Shown piece after piece: positions 13,701 through 28,700 of a DNA stretch of 64,000 nucleotides. How positions within the stretch are numbered: the stretch's first letter is position 1; each line of letters begins with the position of its first letter. The notes below the pieces were generated by a model that did not search any database, was not told the origin of the DNA, and worked only from the letters and a program-made list of their open reading frames with translations. The stretch spans positions 38,264,092 through 38,328,091 of the forward strand of contig CM046856.1 of NCBI GenBank assembly GCA_025617745.1, given 5' to 3'. The position numbers and the translations under genes were made by a program. This DNA is from Heliocidaris erythrogramma (lineage: Eukaryota > Echinodermata > Echinoidea > Camarodonta > Echinometridae).

Positions 13701-16700
13701 TATCCCATGGCCTTGAAAGCGGGAAATTTTAGGTATCAGATGAATATAAAAAAGCATTAATGTAAAAAAGGCACTGGGGAAAAACAGACACACAATGTAC
13801 ATGGACTTTCAAAATGGCAATAACAAGGAACAACATAATAAAATCTATTTCATGCATTGGAGAAGTGGAGATATTCCTTAGACAAATGATACTCTGCCTC
13901 ACTCTAATATACTGCCAACTCAAGCAGCAAAATGCAGATCTTAAAGCTGACCTTAAAATGAACCTTTTCATTATAAAAGTCATCATCATGCAGGAAAGAA
14001 ATAAAGGAGAATGTAATTAATAATGAAACCTAAAATTTACCAGGACTGTGTGTGTGTGTGTGTAATTGGGTTTTTACAGACGTGTATCAATCAGATATGA
14101 TTATTTACGTCTGGGACCGACCTTTAACGTCACCATCCGAAAGACGTGACTCAGTCTCGAACCTGGGTCCGCTGAATCAGTTTATAACTTCCACTGGTAG
14201 CTGGATTACAGGCGCACGCCACAACGCCCAGTTTTTTTGTTTCAAACATAAGAGGAAACATTTAATTTCATTTACACCAGTTACATGTATATAAAGACCG
14301 CTCAAGGGAGACAAGAAAAGTGGTCTTTAAGAGCAGGTGGTCTTTATGTACAGGTTCCTTTAATACACATTTCAATGAGAGACACTTTTCAAGGGAAACA
14401 AAAATTGCGGTCTTTATAGACAGGTGGTCTTTCTATACAGGTGGTCGCTAAAGCAGGTTTGACTGTACATCAAATTCTTCATGAATAGTACAGACCAGTA
14501 CATTTAAGATACATTTTAGTTATTTTCTCACCACTATTTCAATTGATTCCTAAAGTGTATACTTAGGAAAATAAAGATATGTATCTAGGCTGTTCATTAA
14601 TAAGGAAAAAAAATCATCCACCATCCTCCCTCATAATATTTAATATGCAAAAAAAAATAAAAAACAATAACACACAAGTCATGTATACATGTACACCATA
14701 ATGTTTTTCAAAACTTGGAAAATAACAAGGGCTATTGCGACTGACGGTCTTTGAAAACAAAAGCAACACATATTAAAAAGTACTGTACGTGTACAGAAAT
14801 GAAAAGGATTAGTTAAAACAGAGTGGAGTTGATGGAAAGAGGGGTCAACCTTAGAGCAAGATACACAGCATGAATTAGAACAGAAGACGAATAACTAGAT
14901 ATTTCAACCACTGAACACTGGTATTTGCAGGCAAAGCATTTGTTTTCTGACTGATAGCGATATCTTTTCAAGTACGGTAGTCTCATAACAAAATATCCCA
15001 AATGCAACTAATTGCACAATGATGACATGCAATTAATCCTCCTAAATAAAAATGTATGATGGAATGTGAAATTAACTCAAATCAATGTTACAAACCAATC
15101 GTGGATAAATATTGAAATAGCAAGTGGGGAAAAAATACCTATCAAAAGTGAAAATTGCATAAGAGTTAAAGAGTGGGAAACCCAGCTACATGTAATGTAG
15201 ATGGGTAAAAAGCTCAGGGCTCAGTCTCATACAGAGTTGCAATCTATTTAAATCAATGGATTTGAATTGATCAATTTGAATCAATCAATGTGAATCAATG
15301 GATTTGAATCAATCGCAACTCTTTGAAAGACGGGGCCCTGGTCACATGTCAACGATAAAGATAGTAAAATCACTCTATGCAGAAACTGTATGGTGCTCAC
15401 CAATTCATGCTACGGTAATAAGAATTCAACGACCATTTTCTACATGCAGGTCAATTTTATCGTTCTCGTTATAATTATCACTAATATGTCATCATGCACC
15501 AAGCTTAAACAGTATTTAGCATGCTCAAAACTCTTTCAAAATTAGTAAAAAAGGGAAATCTTTTCTCAAAACGTGCGCCCCTCTTCTCCAGAATAAAACA
15601 AGCAGGGAAATGATTAACATACATATTAAACAAACACAAAGATAGACACGAAATGTCTTTGCGAAAGAGAAAAGGTGAAACAGAGATCTTTTTCTGAAAA
15701 ACAAGTTTGACGAATCTATACCTTGAATGTGAGAACGGTGTTGGAGTGGTGTCTGATTTGTTTTTTATGCCTTCACCTCTGTGGATTGTTACACAACGAG
15801 TAATAAAGTGAAGTGAAAAGAAAGAGAATAATTAGTCATGAAGGGAACAAAAATGTAGAATTGCATGGGTGGAGAGAAAATATGAGAATTGTGGGGAGCG
15901 TTTCATCAAGCGTTTTGTCAGTGATTTTTTACCGACAACTGTTATAAGCTACTGAAATCCTTGCATCTGATTGGCTGAGAGCAAATTTGTCAGTAAAAAT
16001 CACTGACAAAATGCTTGATTAAAGGCTCCCCTGGAATGTGAACAATGTTACAAAGCAGATCTGCATAAATATATGTAGAGCTTCTAAATACACATGGAAA
16101 AGAATGTTGCACAGAGAACTGAGTGTGCAATCCCATGAATTACATGATGGCCACAATGTATTATTGAAAAAAGGAAAGAATATACAGAATATAACAAGAT
16201 GAATGCGACTGCATCTCCTACATGCCTCCGCCTAACTTCAGTTAAAGGGGCATTAACCTCATAATATATTGTGCTTATATTCAAAGATGTAATCTATTCC
16301 TTCTTGTTGTCCTACATGTGTATGTAGTTTTGCATTAAAATATACGAGATGGGTATAAATCTAGATTTTCTCAGCAAGATTTATCGTCTGCTAGCGATAC
16401 CCGGGGGCTGCCATTTTCTTGATGTGTACATAAAGATATTTTTAATCCGAATGCCAAATTGCTTTCTTCCTGATACAAAAATCCCATTGAGATTTAAAAT
16501 ATTTAACAGATATATACCTTCTAAAAACGAAAATGTGTTTTATATTTCTTTGAAAATAACGATTTTACTAAATATAAATCTATTTTTTTTATACTATGAC
16601 GTATGCGACGGAGCGAATTAATTCAAATTTATGCCAGATGACTTTCAACGAGTGTCAATAGTGACAAACTATGCATTCAACTGCTTTGAGATAATGGACT

Positions 16701-19700
16701 TCGAAAGTCAGAATGCGTATTGTATATTATGTTCTGCTCTGCCAGGCAAGCCCAAGAAAACAATTTCTAGTTAGCAAAACCAGAGAATTTAAAAAGAAAT
16801 CTATAAATTTCAAATTTTAGAACATATGTATACACCTGTTATGTATTTTCCATCATATATGGGGATTTTTTATAATGAAGAGAAGCAATTTAGCTCGAGG
16901 ATTAAAATTATCTTCCTGACCGGAACGGTTTTCAATGGTTCATGTACAACTCCATGTCATCAAGAAAATGGCAGCCCCCATGTAAAGTGTTAGCAGATGA
17001 TACCTTGAGCTAGAATTGATTTAAACCCTTTTCTGATATTTTATTTCTCAAGTGATACAGGTCAATGATTAAGAATATATTACACCTTTGAACATGAGTA
17101 CATTTATATTCTAGTGTTAATTCTCCTTTAATTTTATGGTTCAAACAGTTCTTGAAATATTGTGATAAACGGAATATTAAAGCCTACAATTCTTTTGACC
17201 TTAATAGACCTTATAACCCAAAAGTCTGATCACTTTATCTCCTACTAATCATGCATACAAAATTCTTGAGATATAAAAATGAACATATCTTTAATTTCAT
17301 GCATATTGACCTCTATGACCTTTGGCCTACTGAACCCTATCACCTAATACTGTATAAGCTGTTATTTTCGCGAGGGTTTAATTTTTGCGAATTTCGCGAG
17401 CTGATGTTGGGACGCGATGTTATCATCTCGCGAAAATATAGCCACTTGAGGATGACTGCACCAATTTGCGCCGCGAAAAAGTAAAGATTACTGCCTGAGT
17501 ACGAGCCACTGCATTGAGAACACCAGACCTACCGACCTCATATCGCAGATCCTATTTTTTCACTTTACGCCAATTGATTGTGCTAGCATGTAATATGTAC
17601 ATAAATTCTACTACTTAAAAGTTGGTTAGACACTTTAAAAATTGGATTAGTAGATTATATTCTTTCATTTAATATGTTTTTTTACTGGATTCCTGTTGCA
17701 ATAATTCAGTTTGGGTGTCAAATTATTGAATTTCTACGATTATTCTTCCTTCTCAAACATGTGTAGTCACATGACTCATGTTCGCGATCTCGAACATGAG
17801 TCACGTGACTATACGTCTTTGAGAAGGAAGGATATTCAGAGAAATTCACTATTTTGACACCAAAACTAACTTTTTGAAACAGGAATCCAAAAAAAAATCA
17901 AATTAGATAAAAGAATACAAATGTCTTTTATTGGAGATTGAATTGTGGCATGAGTTTTCAGCTTTGAGCTACAATTAAAGTGAAATTTAAGCCAATTTTT
18001 TAAAGTGTCTAACCAACTTTTACATGGCAGAGTTTACGTTCAAATGAAATGCAAGGCCTTGTACATGTATACCAACGAACTTTAATAACAGCAATTAAAG
18101 AAACATGTCATAAACTTTGTGTACAATATTCTTGTCATTTGGCAAACCGTAAAAACAACAACTTGCGAAATTGTCTGAGACCCTGTCGTTCGCAGAAGTG
18201 TCTGTACGCGAAAATAACAGCTTTTACAGTAACTTTGTCTCACTATGGTGATGCATATTAGCCAAGTTTGAAGTTTGAAGTTCATTAATTTCATATATAT
18301 TGACCTCTATGACCTTCAAAATTACCCCCTAAATCTAACAAGAGCCCCAGGGGGCACGACGCTCACCTGAGGTGGATCAATTCACATCTGGTGCAGGGAC
18401 CCCTATAAAGCCACCCAGAAAAATTTCATGAACAACTTTCATTCTTCATCTATAGAGGTATCTCTATACACAATACCAAGTTTGAGCTTCCTACCAAGTT
18501 CGGTTAAATTCCAATCATGTGTTTTGGAGAAGAAGCTGAAAATGTAAAAAGTTTATGGATGGCGGACAACTTGCCCCACCGCCCCCCCCTCCAGTATGTT
18601 ACCCCCACAGACCCCCTATAGGGCCACCCAGAAAAAATTCATGAACAACTTTCATTTTTCATCTATAGAGGTATCTCCATACACAATACCAAGTCTGAGC
18701 TATTCCTGGTTCTGGAGAAGAAGATGTTTGAAATTTACATAGCTTTTACACTTGGGGGCCCTCCCCCTGGGCCCCCCTGGAGGCCACATGTACCATTTTA
18801 GCAACTTTGAATCCCCTAACCCTAAGGATGATTCCTACCAAGTTTGGTTGAATTCCGATCAGGTGTTTTGGAGAAGATCAGAATGTACATTTTGCCTGAC
18901 AGCGCGCCCCCCCCTCCAGTATGTTACCCCCACAGGGCCCCTATAGGGCCACTCAGAGAAATTTCATAAACAACAATCATTCTTCATCTATAGAGGTATC
19001 TCCATACACAATACCAACTCTGAGCTATGCCTGGTTCTGGAAAAGAAGATGTTTGAAATTTACATAGTTTTTAAAATTGGGGGCCCTACCCTGGCCCCCC
19101 TGGGGGCCACATGTACCATTTTAGCAACTTTGAATCCCCTAACCCTAAGGATGATTCCTACCAAGTTTGGTTGAATTCCGATCAGGTGTTTTAGAGAAGA
19201 AGATCAGAATGTACATTTTGCCTGGCAGCGCCCCCCCCCCCCCCCCTCCAGTATGTTACCCCCACAGGGCCCCTATAGGGCCACTCAGAGAAATTTCATG
19301 AACAACATTCATTCTTCATCTATAGAGGTATCTCCATACACAATACCAACTCTGAGCTATGCCTGGTTCTGGAAAAGAAGATGTTTGAAATTTACATAGC
19401 TCTTACAATTGGGGGCCCTCCCCCTGGGGCCCCCTGGGGGCCACATGTACCATTTTAGCAACTTTGGGTCCCCTACCCCTAAGGATGATTCCTACCAAGT
19501 TTGGTTGAATTCCGATCATGGGTTTTGGAGAAGAAGATGAAAATGTAAAAAGTTAACGGACGACGCACGACGCACGACGCACGACGGACGACGGACGACG
19601 GACGACGGACGACGGACAAATTTCCATCGCAATAGCTCACTCGAGCCTTAGGCTCGGGTGAGCTAATAAGCTTGTCTGGTGATGCATACTAGCACCGAGT

Positions 19701-22700
19701 TTGAAGTTCATACCCCGAATGCTTCTTGAGATATCGCGTTAACAAGGCAAAAACAAGCAATTTCAGAATTGAACCCTGTGACCTATGACCTTTGATCTAC
19801 ATGTACATACCCTGAAATCTAATCAGATCGTCTTCCTATGGCGATACTAACACCATGTTTGAAGTTCATACCTCAAATGGTTCTTGAGATATCAAGAGGA
19901 CAAGGCTAACACTTGCAATTTCAGAAATTGACCTTTATGACCTTTGACCTACGTACCCCCAAATCTAATCAGATCGTACTGCATGTATGGTGATACATAC
20001 TAGCACCAAGTATGAAGGTATGAAAGTAAAAAATGATAATAAAAGAAAAGCCTTGTATTCTAATGCTTTATGTGGATTATACATGATGAATCAATCATAA
20101 AATTAAACATTATTAAAATGATCAAATTGCTGATCATCTGTTTTATAACTCCATGGAACTTTCCTCCAAAAACTAGAAAACACCTGACTGTACTTGAGTT
20201 GTGTGGTTCCCAAAATATTATCAATTGCAAATAAAAAAATTGCAAATAAAAAAAATCACAAAGACCATCAAGCCAAGACAATAGCAGTATGAGGACCCGT
20301 AACCGTAACAGGACATAAAGCACAAATAATTTTTTTTTAATATAGCCCCAAATGCTACTAAAAGCAGGACTTGTGGTTCTCGTTTGTAGAATGATTACTA
20401 TACTTAATAATTATTAATAATTAATTTCAAATCATTTTTCAAATGAATTTTTTCAATACATTTTAAAGAAATTAATTGATGATTGTAAAACCTCTGAAAT
20501 AATAATTAATCTCAAATAATTTAAGGAATTACGATTTGTTCGTATTGATTTTCTTTCAAAGTACTAATCAATTGACGATACACCCTCTATAATTATGTAA
20601 ATGTTTTCATTTACAGGCCACTTCTCTCTTGGTGCATATACACTGTATGTCGCTCTCTTCCAATGCACACATACATGTAGGTATTATCTCATCTTACAGT
20701 GCATCCCACGACCCCCCCCCCCCCCCCCCCGAAACAAAGGGTAATTGTGACCTCAATCATTATGACAATAATGATCTATTTCCATAAAGCAGAAGTACAA
20801 TGTATAAACGCTTGTGCATTTAAATGATACCTTGACGGCATTAATCCACACATGCTTCACCGATAAACCTTTTTTTAAAGAATGTCATGTAAAAATCCAT
20901 CTGTATTGCATCCATACATAAAAGAAGACTTTTTATGGAAGATGATAGACAATGATCGTAGTTAATGGAAAAACATGAATTGATTTCCTGTGCTGCATAT
21001 AATTGTGGCATCATGACATTGGCATACCTTAAAACACACACACACACACCCATCCACACACAAAACGTGTCACTAATTATGCCCCATGCAACAATTTACG
21101 ACTCGAAGTAGCACCTGAAAATGCGATAATCTTAACTTTTTTATTGGGGGGGGGGGGGATGGGCATCCCAATCCATATGTAAGAGAACCCTGGATCCACC
21201 TCTGATATTTATGCAGCTGTACATTTTCATTTTTTTTCAAAGAAGTTGAGCAGAACACACATGGCAGTATAAACATCTGCGCAGATGTACATTTACAAGC
21301 ATGGTGGCTAAATAAAGTTTTCAAGTTCAGAAAAGAGAAACTCCATACACCCAACCTGTCAAATATGAGCTGTACATGTCACTGAAGTTAAGGTTTCACT
21401 ACAACAAAAAGTCAACTGCAATATCAGAGGACATGTCACTTTGACTACAGGCATTTCAGTGACATGTACACATTCCTGTACGATTTTGATAAAAATGGAC
21501 CAGAAAATGAAGGCCTGACCAAACTTCATCGATAGCTATAAAAATGGACCGTCTTCATCGATTTTTGCAACAATAAAGTTGCTGGTTCTGTCAATGAAAC
21601 ACTATGGGCTCTGCCTCCTTCTCTTCTTCTGCCACTAACGTCACACCGAAGGAGTGCAATTATTGGCTGATTAGGCTGACAGCTTTTATCGGTGAGGTCT
21701 GTCCTCAAGTATCAGTTGCTGAGTGTATCCGAGAATATAAAAGGAGGCTCATTAGCTCATTAAATCATTGAGGTCTGACCTACAATTTTCCGAAATTTTT
21801 CACATACACAACAGGGGAGGAATTTGGGAATGATTTATTGTATCATATCGGTGATGTCTGACCAGGCCTTTACTGTCTGAGTGTTCAAAACACTTGTCCA
21901 AAAGGACACCTTCACATGCCCTTGTCAATCATTAACAAGTGAAAATCTACACTCTATAAAGTCAATCAAGTGAGGGAAAATTGGGAAATCTTCTTTCTGC
22001 AACTCTCTTCCATGGTTCAATGAATGATTTTTTAAATCTGGTATGTATGATCTGATTTTGCTTTGACATACACACACATGTAGCAAAGGCAAGTATTAAT
22101 GAGGGCTGAGCCATTGTGTGTAAACCTCATCAGTTTTAAATAAACCAGGTTTTGGAAAACTTTCTTTTACACCAAAAAGAGTAGCTGAAGCCTAATATGC
22201 CTTTGTAAGCAAGGCTGTGCCACAAGGAACTTTTCTTGCACATCTACTGTTTTCTAAAAACCTTTTTTTATTAAAGTCTTAAAAATTCCTCGTGAATATT
22301 GTTCTCTCCATAACCCAGGTAAACAAATGACCTGCATCACATGACCCTGGAAACTCCTTTTCTTTTCAAAACAGTTAAATGAGTTATGAGTTGTTAACAG
22401 TTCTCACTTAGCCCTACTTCACACTGAACAGACAACAGCATGGAAGCCAATTAGTAAGTGAACTATCCACGCACTAACCCATACAGTCATGAAAGAACAC
22501 AATGCATAGTGCAGAGTACATTGTAGATATACAGTGCGTCCCAGAAAAAACTAAACCCTAAAACAAAGGGCTATTGTGACCAAACTATGTGCTCTATGAC
22601 AATAATTATCTTTTTCCCATAAACTAGAAGTATTTTAAATGATGTATTTGATGGCATCCATCCGTACATGCTTTGCAGAGCAGCAGCATTTTGAAAATGA

Positions 22701-25700
22701 CATTTAAAGGCCAAGTCCACCCTAATATCAAGTTGATTTGAATAAATAGAGTAAAATTAAACAAGCGTAACAGTGTTTTTTTTATTTTTATCAGATGTTA
22801 CGCTTGTTTAATTTTACTCTATTTATTCAAATCAACTTGATATTAGGGTGGACTTGGCCTTTAAAAACCCAGTTGTGCCGTATTTGGGTAAAACCGTGAA
22901 AACGTTAGGATCACATGTGAACATGACCCAAATGTATCATAACTTTTAAAACCATATGAGAAGACTATTTTCATCTGGTTCTTTCAATAATGAGGGTAAG
23001 GATAACACCCTCATCATAAAATAAAGGATAGTCAATGTTTGGTCAATGTTTTGTCAATGTTGGGGGAAAAGGGGAATGCTTTGTATTAAAATGGTAACTG
23101 CAATCAAAATGAAAAGCAATTTTTTGCATTTATTTTTTAAAGAACAAAGCGGACAGATGGGTGATTTTTTTCATAAAAGTAAAGTAAGTGGCACCTTCCA
23201 TTGTCAGACAGAATACAATGTAGAAAGGGCACATAAGCAGAAAAATTATCAAGGTTATGGCAATTTCCCACCTCAGGAGGGGCACCTGTTCCATCACACG
23301 AAAGGCCCTTCTTTATCTTTTGAGGGATATTTATTGATTTTGGAAATTTTGGGGGCGTATGCCCCTGCCACCACTGGAAATTGCTATTGGCCTGTTTTTT
23401 ATGAATTCCTGATTGAATGCATGCTGTCAGACAAGGGAATTTCACGTACCATATCTCTTAAAGCTGGTATTTCTGTTTTATTTTCGCATGTGATACTAAT
23501 GTCTTCACAGATTTACCAAAATCTGGCACAACTGAGTTTTTACATGTCATTTTCAAAATGCTGCTGCTGCTTGGTAAAGCATGTGTGGATGGATGCCATC
23601 AAGGTATCATTTAAAAAAGCATTAATACTTCTAGTTTATGGAAAATAGATAATTATTGTCAAAGAGCACATAGTGTGGTTACAATAACCCTTTGTTTTAA
23701 GGTTTCGTTTTTTTCTGGGACACACTGTAGAATGGACAACCATGTACAGAATACCTCAAAGTCAAGGTTTTGTCAAAGCTTGTGCATGAATATATTCATG
23801 TTCTGACATATCGGGCTCTGCAATAAGGTGTATTTGGATGAGTAATGGATAATCATGGCATTCTCGTACAAGACCTGCACAACTGCAAACAGTGAACACA
23901 TGGATCATGTACAGATGCACAGGAGATACAATTTAGCAATGTTCAAAACCAAGCGATTTCTGTTGTTACCTTTCTCCTCCTCTGGTTTTGCATCTACATC
24001 TACGTGTACATCTACTGTATGTACAAAGAAATTGAACATTTATTTTTTTTTTCATTTTTGTAAATTATCATGCTGCTTTAATATATACATGTAGATCAAA
24101 TATGAATTATAACCATTATGTGATAATTTACAAGAATCATATTTTTTCCTTCTCCTTCCAGTATAAAGTTTTAAGAAAGAAAAGTGATAACAGTAAATGG
24201 GAAAGGACTAGGTGGAACAAAAATTAGAAAACCAGACAAAGTGAGTAAAACAAGAGAATAGGTGAGAGGAGAAGAAAGGGAGACAGAGTAACAATGAGGA
24301 AAGAGAAAGAAAAGAAAATGTTAAAAGAAAGATAAACACAGCAAGTGGAAGACGATACAACAATAGAAAGAATGTTATGAACAGAAACTAGAGAATGACA
24401 CAGATAGACAGAGAGGGGGTTGAGACAGGAGATGATATCGATTTACCATCACGAAAGAGATAGAAAAACAGGGAGAGCAAAAGAAAGATATTTAGGAAAA
24501 GGGAGGTATTATACTTGGGGAAGAGATATATTTTGTTAAAAGACTCCTGTGATTTAGAATAACCTAATAAAATTCCATCCCAAACATCTTTTTTTTTTAC
24601 ATCATTTTCATATATGAACATATTTTTTTATATTCATCATCCATGATCGTGCTGCTACCATACCAGGGCCCTGTTTCATAAAACTTGTTATCAGTAACAA
24701 CTGCTACATTTCTATGACAAATTTGGTCTCAGCCAATCAGATGCAAGAATTTTAGTAGCTTATAACAGTTATTGCAACTTGTTATTGATGTTTTATGAAA
24801 CAGGGCCCATGTGCAATTAAGAGCACATCTCAAAATATGTTACAGCTCCCAAGTATCCGATATCAAAATTACCTGTTGTGGCTGAAAGTTGTTAATTCAA
24901 AGAGATTAATAAACATGAATTATGAAAGCTGTGTCAGTTATTAATAGGCTTTCAACTATACATTCTTAAAAGAAAGAGCATAATACGTAAATAAAATTGA
25001 CATGTAATATGGTATTTACTTTAGTTGAATAATGGAAGCTAACCACAAGGCATTAAAAGTTTTTAGTGTTAATCATTACATGAAAATAATTGTTTTTGGA
25101 AAAGATGAAATAATAATTTCTAGTTTATAATCTACTAGCATTATGGGTTTAACACATTTCAAACTACTAAAAGAGCTACAACTTGTTAAATTTAAAGCTT
25201 CCAATGCCTAATAATGATCAAATGGAAGATAATGTATTGTCAGGCAGAAGTGAATTAATCAAACAAGTTTAGGAATGGCATCCATGCACTCAAGGACAAA
25301 CATTTGAGGCTGTGGGCATCAACACATAAACTTGTTTGTTTCTTCATGGAATCAACTTGTACACATAAATCTAATTATTAAACACCTGGAAATAATTTCA
25401 TAAGTAGATTAAGTGATGTAGTCATTGCATACAAGTAGTTTTCTTATAGATGTATGCATGCACATGCAGTATTTAGTATTTGTCAACATAAAGCAGAATG
25501 GAGTAATATGTAAACTCACTTTTACTAATCATAAAAACTTCATGTAGTGCTACCTCACTTTATGATTGTGGGTCAAAAGAAGTCCTTACCCTTTACTTAG
25601 CCAACTTTTGACAGTTATTAAGCATGTTATTAAACATGAGAGAAGATAGCGACACGATGTCTCAGTGACTATTCAACTCTTTTCCTGCTTTGGACGACTT

Positions 25701-28700
25701 TCGGAACATAGAACAGCCTGCTTGAGGTGACTTTTGTCACAAGTAGAGTGTCTGTGGAACTCTATAAAAAACACTTTGGCAGGGTAGGGAGTCCGTTCCC
25801 GGCAAGCTAAGGGTTAAAAGGGATTATAACAAATTACACGTACTGCAAACATTACAACAGGGCTCCCTGCGCTCAGCCCCTGGCTACTCACCATTGTTAT
25901 CATCACTGGCATAGCTACCGCTCTTGACAGCAGTCAGTGTGATGTTTTCGTCTCCCTTTGCTCCGATCGCCTGAGCTCTCTGCTCCTGGATTTTCTTCTC
26001 CCCACGGGACCTGATGAAAAGTCACACAATATCAATAGTATAAATATATTCTTTCAGTGGCCTTTGCCATGATATTGATCTACATTTGCCACTCTCCACC
26101 CAGGTGCATTTAATGGGTTTCAATTTTCTTCTCCCCAAGCAAACAATTTAATAGAAAGTCACACAATGTAGGAAACAATATATCCTTTGGCAAGACATTA
26201 AGCTACATTTGACACTCTCCACCCATGTGCATTTTAGGGGTTTCAATTTTCTACTCCCCACAGGACCTGTTAGAAAGTTGCACAATATAATCATACATGT
26301 AGGTATCGCTTTCTCTCTACTGAGCCTCACATCCTGTTGTACGACGCACGCTACAGCAGCTCTGCGGTCAATATCCTACTCTAACAAATACCAAACTTCA
26401 GCCCTGGACCAAATATAATATCTCATACTAACCCTTACCCTAAACCCAACCCAAAACCCAAACACATCCCTAACCCTACTCCTATATCAAAACTAGAAAT
26501 GTGCATTGCTGGTGCCGCGCAATGCGAAATGTATCCCCCGGCACTGGCAGCGATTTGAAGGAGGGACAAAGACCCTCCCCCATCCCCTCCCTCAAACAAA
26601 AGGATGGTGTAGAAATTGCCGCCAGTGGCCCGGAATATTGTCAACACTAGGAGCAGCATTACCAAAACGATTTGTGCAGATTAGAGTATAATAATAATAA
26701 TAATAATAATAATGTGATTTATATAGCGCCAAATCCACTCTGTGGAGTGCTCAAGGCGCATTCAAGAAGAAAAGTAGCTAAGAAGAGAATAGCAAAGTTT
26801 TTAGAAGTTTTTTAAAGGACAATGAGGTCGAGCAACTTTTTATGTCTTCAGGTAGGCTATTCCAAAAGGTCGGGCTTGTGAATGAATATGATCGTTCCCC
26901 CCAGGTTTTAGATACTTTGGGTATATTGAGAAGGCCAGAAGAGGAAGAACGAAGTGATCTTGTTGGGGTGTAGCGCTTAATAAGTGAAATATTATATTGA
27001 GGAGCAGTGCCATGAATACAATGAAAGGTAAGCAGCAGAATCTTAAAGGTGATGCGGTCCTTCACAGGTAGCCAATGTAAGGAGCGTAAAATTGGAGTAA
27101 TGTGAGTGCGTTTGGAGGATAACGACTGCATTTTGCAGTTTCTGGAGCTTGGATAGTAAAGTCTGGGGTAAATTGACAAGAAGGGCATTTCCAAAATCTA
27201 ACCGGGATGAAATCAAGGCATGAACTAACTTTTCGGTTGCCGACTTAGACAAATATTTCCTAATAAAACCTATGTTACGCAACTGGTATCTATAATTGAT
27301 CTGCACATGTGTGAAATTTGATTAGACATTGTCATGTGTGAATCAAACATAAAACCGAGATTGCGGCAAGAATCAGATAAATTGATGGTATGATTGGAAA
27401 ATGAGATCGAGTTGATGGAAATTTTGCTACGTTGCTACGTTGTGCTTTGGAACCAAATTTAAGGTATAATGCATTTTTATAGAAAATTCGGAAGAAATAT
27501 GACCTCAGAGCGCACATAAGCCATCCACTAAAATATGACCTTTGATCCTATGAAAGACTGAACACTAGAGGCAGCATCACCAAAAACTGTAGAGGTGTAA
27601 TCTATAATGGACCTACATACAAAATCTGAAAGAAATGAGTTAACAAATGTGTCCTCCAGAATGCATGCAACGAAAATATGACATTTGACCCTAACAACAA
27701 CCTGAATATGACATTTGACTGTATAGAAAGTGGTACAGTGGGGGTAGCATCAGCAAACAATTTAGATGTGTAGGTTTCACTAAGACACATCTTCATATAA
27801 AATTTGAAAGAAATGTGTTGAGAGATATACCAAGATACATCTCCATACAAAATTTGAAAGAAATCCATCAAGAAATGTGGCCTGCAGAGTGCACTCACGC
27901 CATGCCCTGAAGTATGACCTTTGACCCTATAAAAGACGGAACACTGGTGGCAGCATCACCAAAAAGTACAGGTTTTTAGATTACACCAAGGGACACCTTC
28001 ATGCAAAATTTGAACGAAATCCGTCGAGAAATGCAGAAGGTAGAGTGCAAGAAATGGAAAAATGACCTTTGACCCTATAAAGGACGGAACAATGAGGGCA
28101 GCATCACCAAAAATTAATCATGTGTAGATTATACCAAGATACATCTCCATACAAAATTTGAACAAAATCCGTTGAGAAATGTGACCGTTAGAGTGCACTC
28201 ACGCCATGCCCTGAAGTATGACCTTTGACCCTATAAAAGACGGAACACTGGGGGCAGCATCACCAGAAACTATAGGGGTCCAGATTTTACCAAGATACAC
28301 GTCCACAGGAAGTCTGAAAGAAATTCGTCGAGAAATGTGACCGCTAGAGCGCACACAAGAATGTGACGCGGCGGCGGCGGCGAAACGCTGCTGAATCCAA
28401 AGTATCCTCCGGCATACTGCCGGGGGATACAATAAAGCATAGAGTAATGTTGTTGCTGGAGGTGATGTTGCATCGCAATGTTGCCTCTACCTTTAGGCAA
28501 ACACCCACTGACCCTTCAGACCCCTGCTTATAAGATAGCAGCCCAATTAAGGGCCAAATGCAACCCACAAGACAAGTGGATACAGTCCAACAAGAATAGT
28601 GAGTAAAAAAAGTTAATTTCTATTTTATGCTATAAGACAATGCATTATACATTGTCACTGACTATTAACATGAATATGTATCGAAGAATAGCACTCAATA

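Larger units (their letters stand above)
17160..20020. repeat. Old family B-type tandem core repeat, split by two later insertions
   Basis: Diverged core units with GACCTCTATGACCTTTG, AATCTAATCAGATCGT and TTCTTGAGATATC are seen at 17160-17347, 18242-18338 and 19667-20020. The TIR element 17348-18241 and family A element 18339-19666 interrupt them. Confidence 0.55.
632..25891 (-). other. Intron 6 of the membrane protein gene (25.3 kb)
   Basis: No host exon was seen. It holds the palindromic element 1546-1810, an inverted repeat pair 1871-2820, a TTAA-flanked element 2818-3461, the DIRS-like element 3979-9948, the fold-back 11231-12400, a SINE near 14.2 kb, several MITEs, nested pearl/Helentron-like elements 17.2-20 kb and a TIR element 22530-23729. 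About 631-1345, 12600-14080, 14480-15200, 20030-20690, 21070-22520 and 23740-24660 are AT-rich sequence in which I see nothing further beyond simple repeats. A diverged tandem pair of about 143 bp lies at 12780-13020. Confidence 0.7.

Noticed and set aside
14108-14231. Functional SRP RNA gene
   Set aside because: Only the 5' domain resembles SRP RNA, the rest is unlike it, and the length is less than half of a normal SRP RNA.
23046-23648. 200-residue plus-strand frame
   Set aside because: It lies between inverted arms of a TIR element and its right part is the arm itself; composition is not protein-like and no motif is seen.
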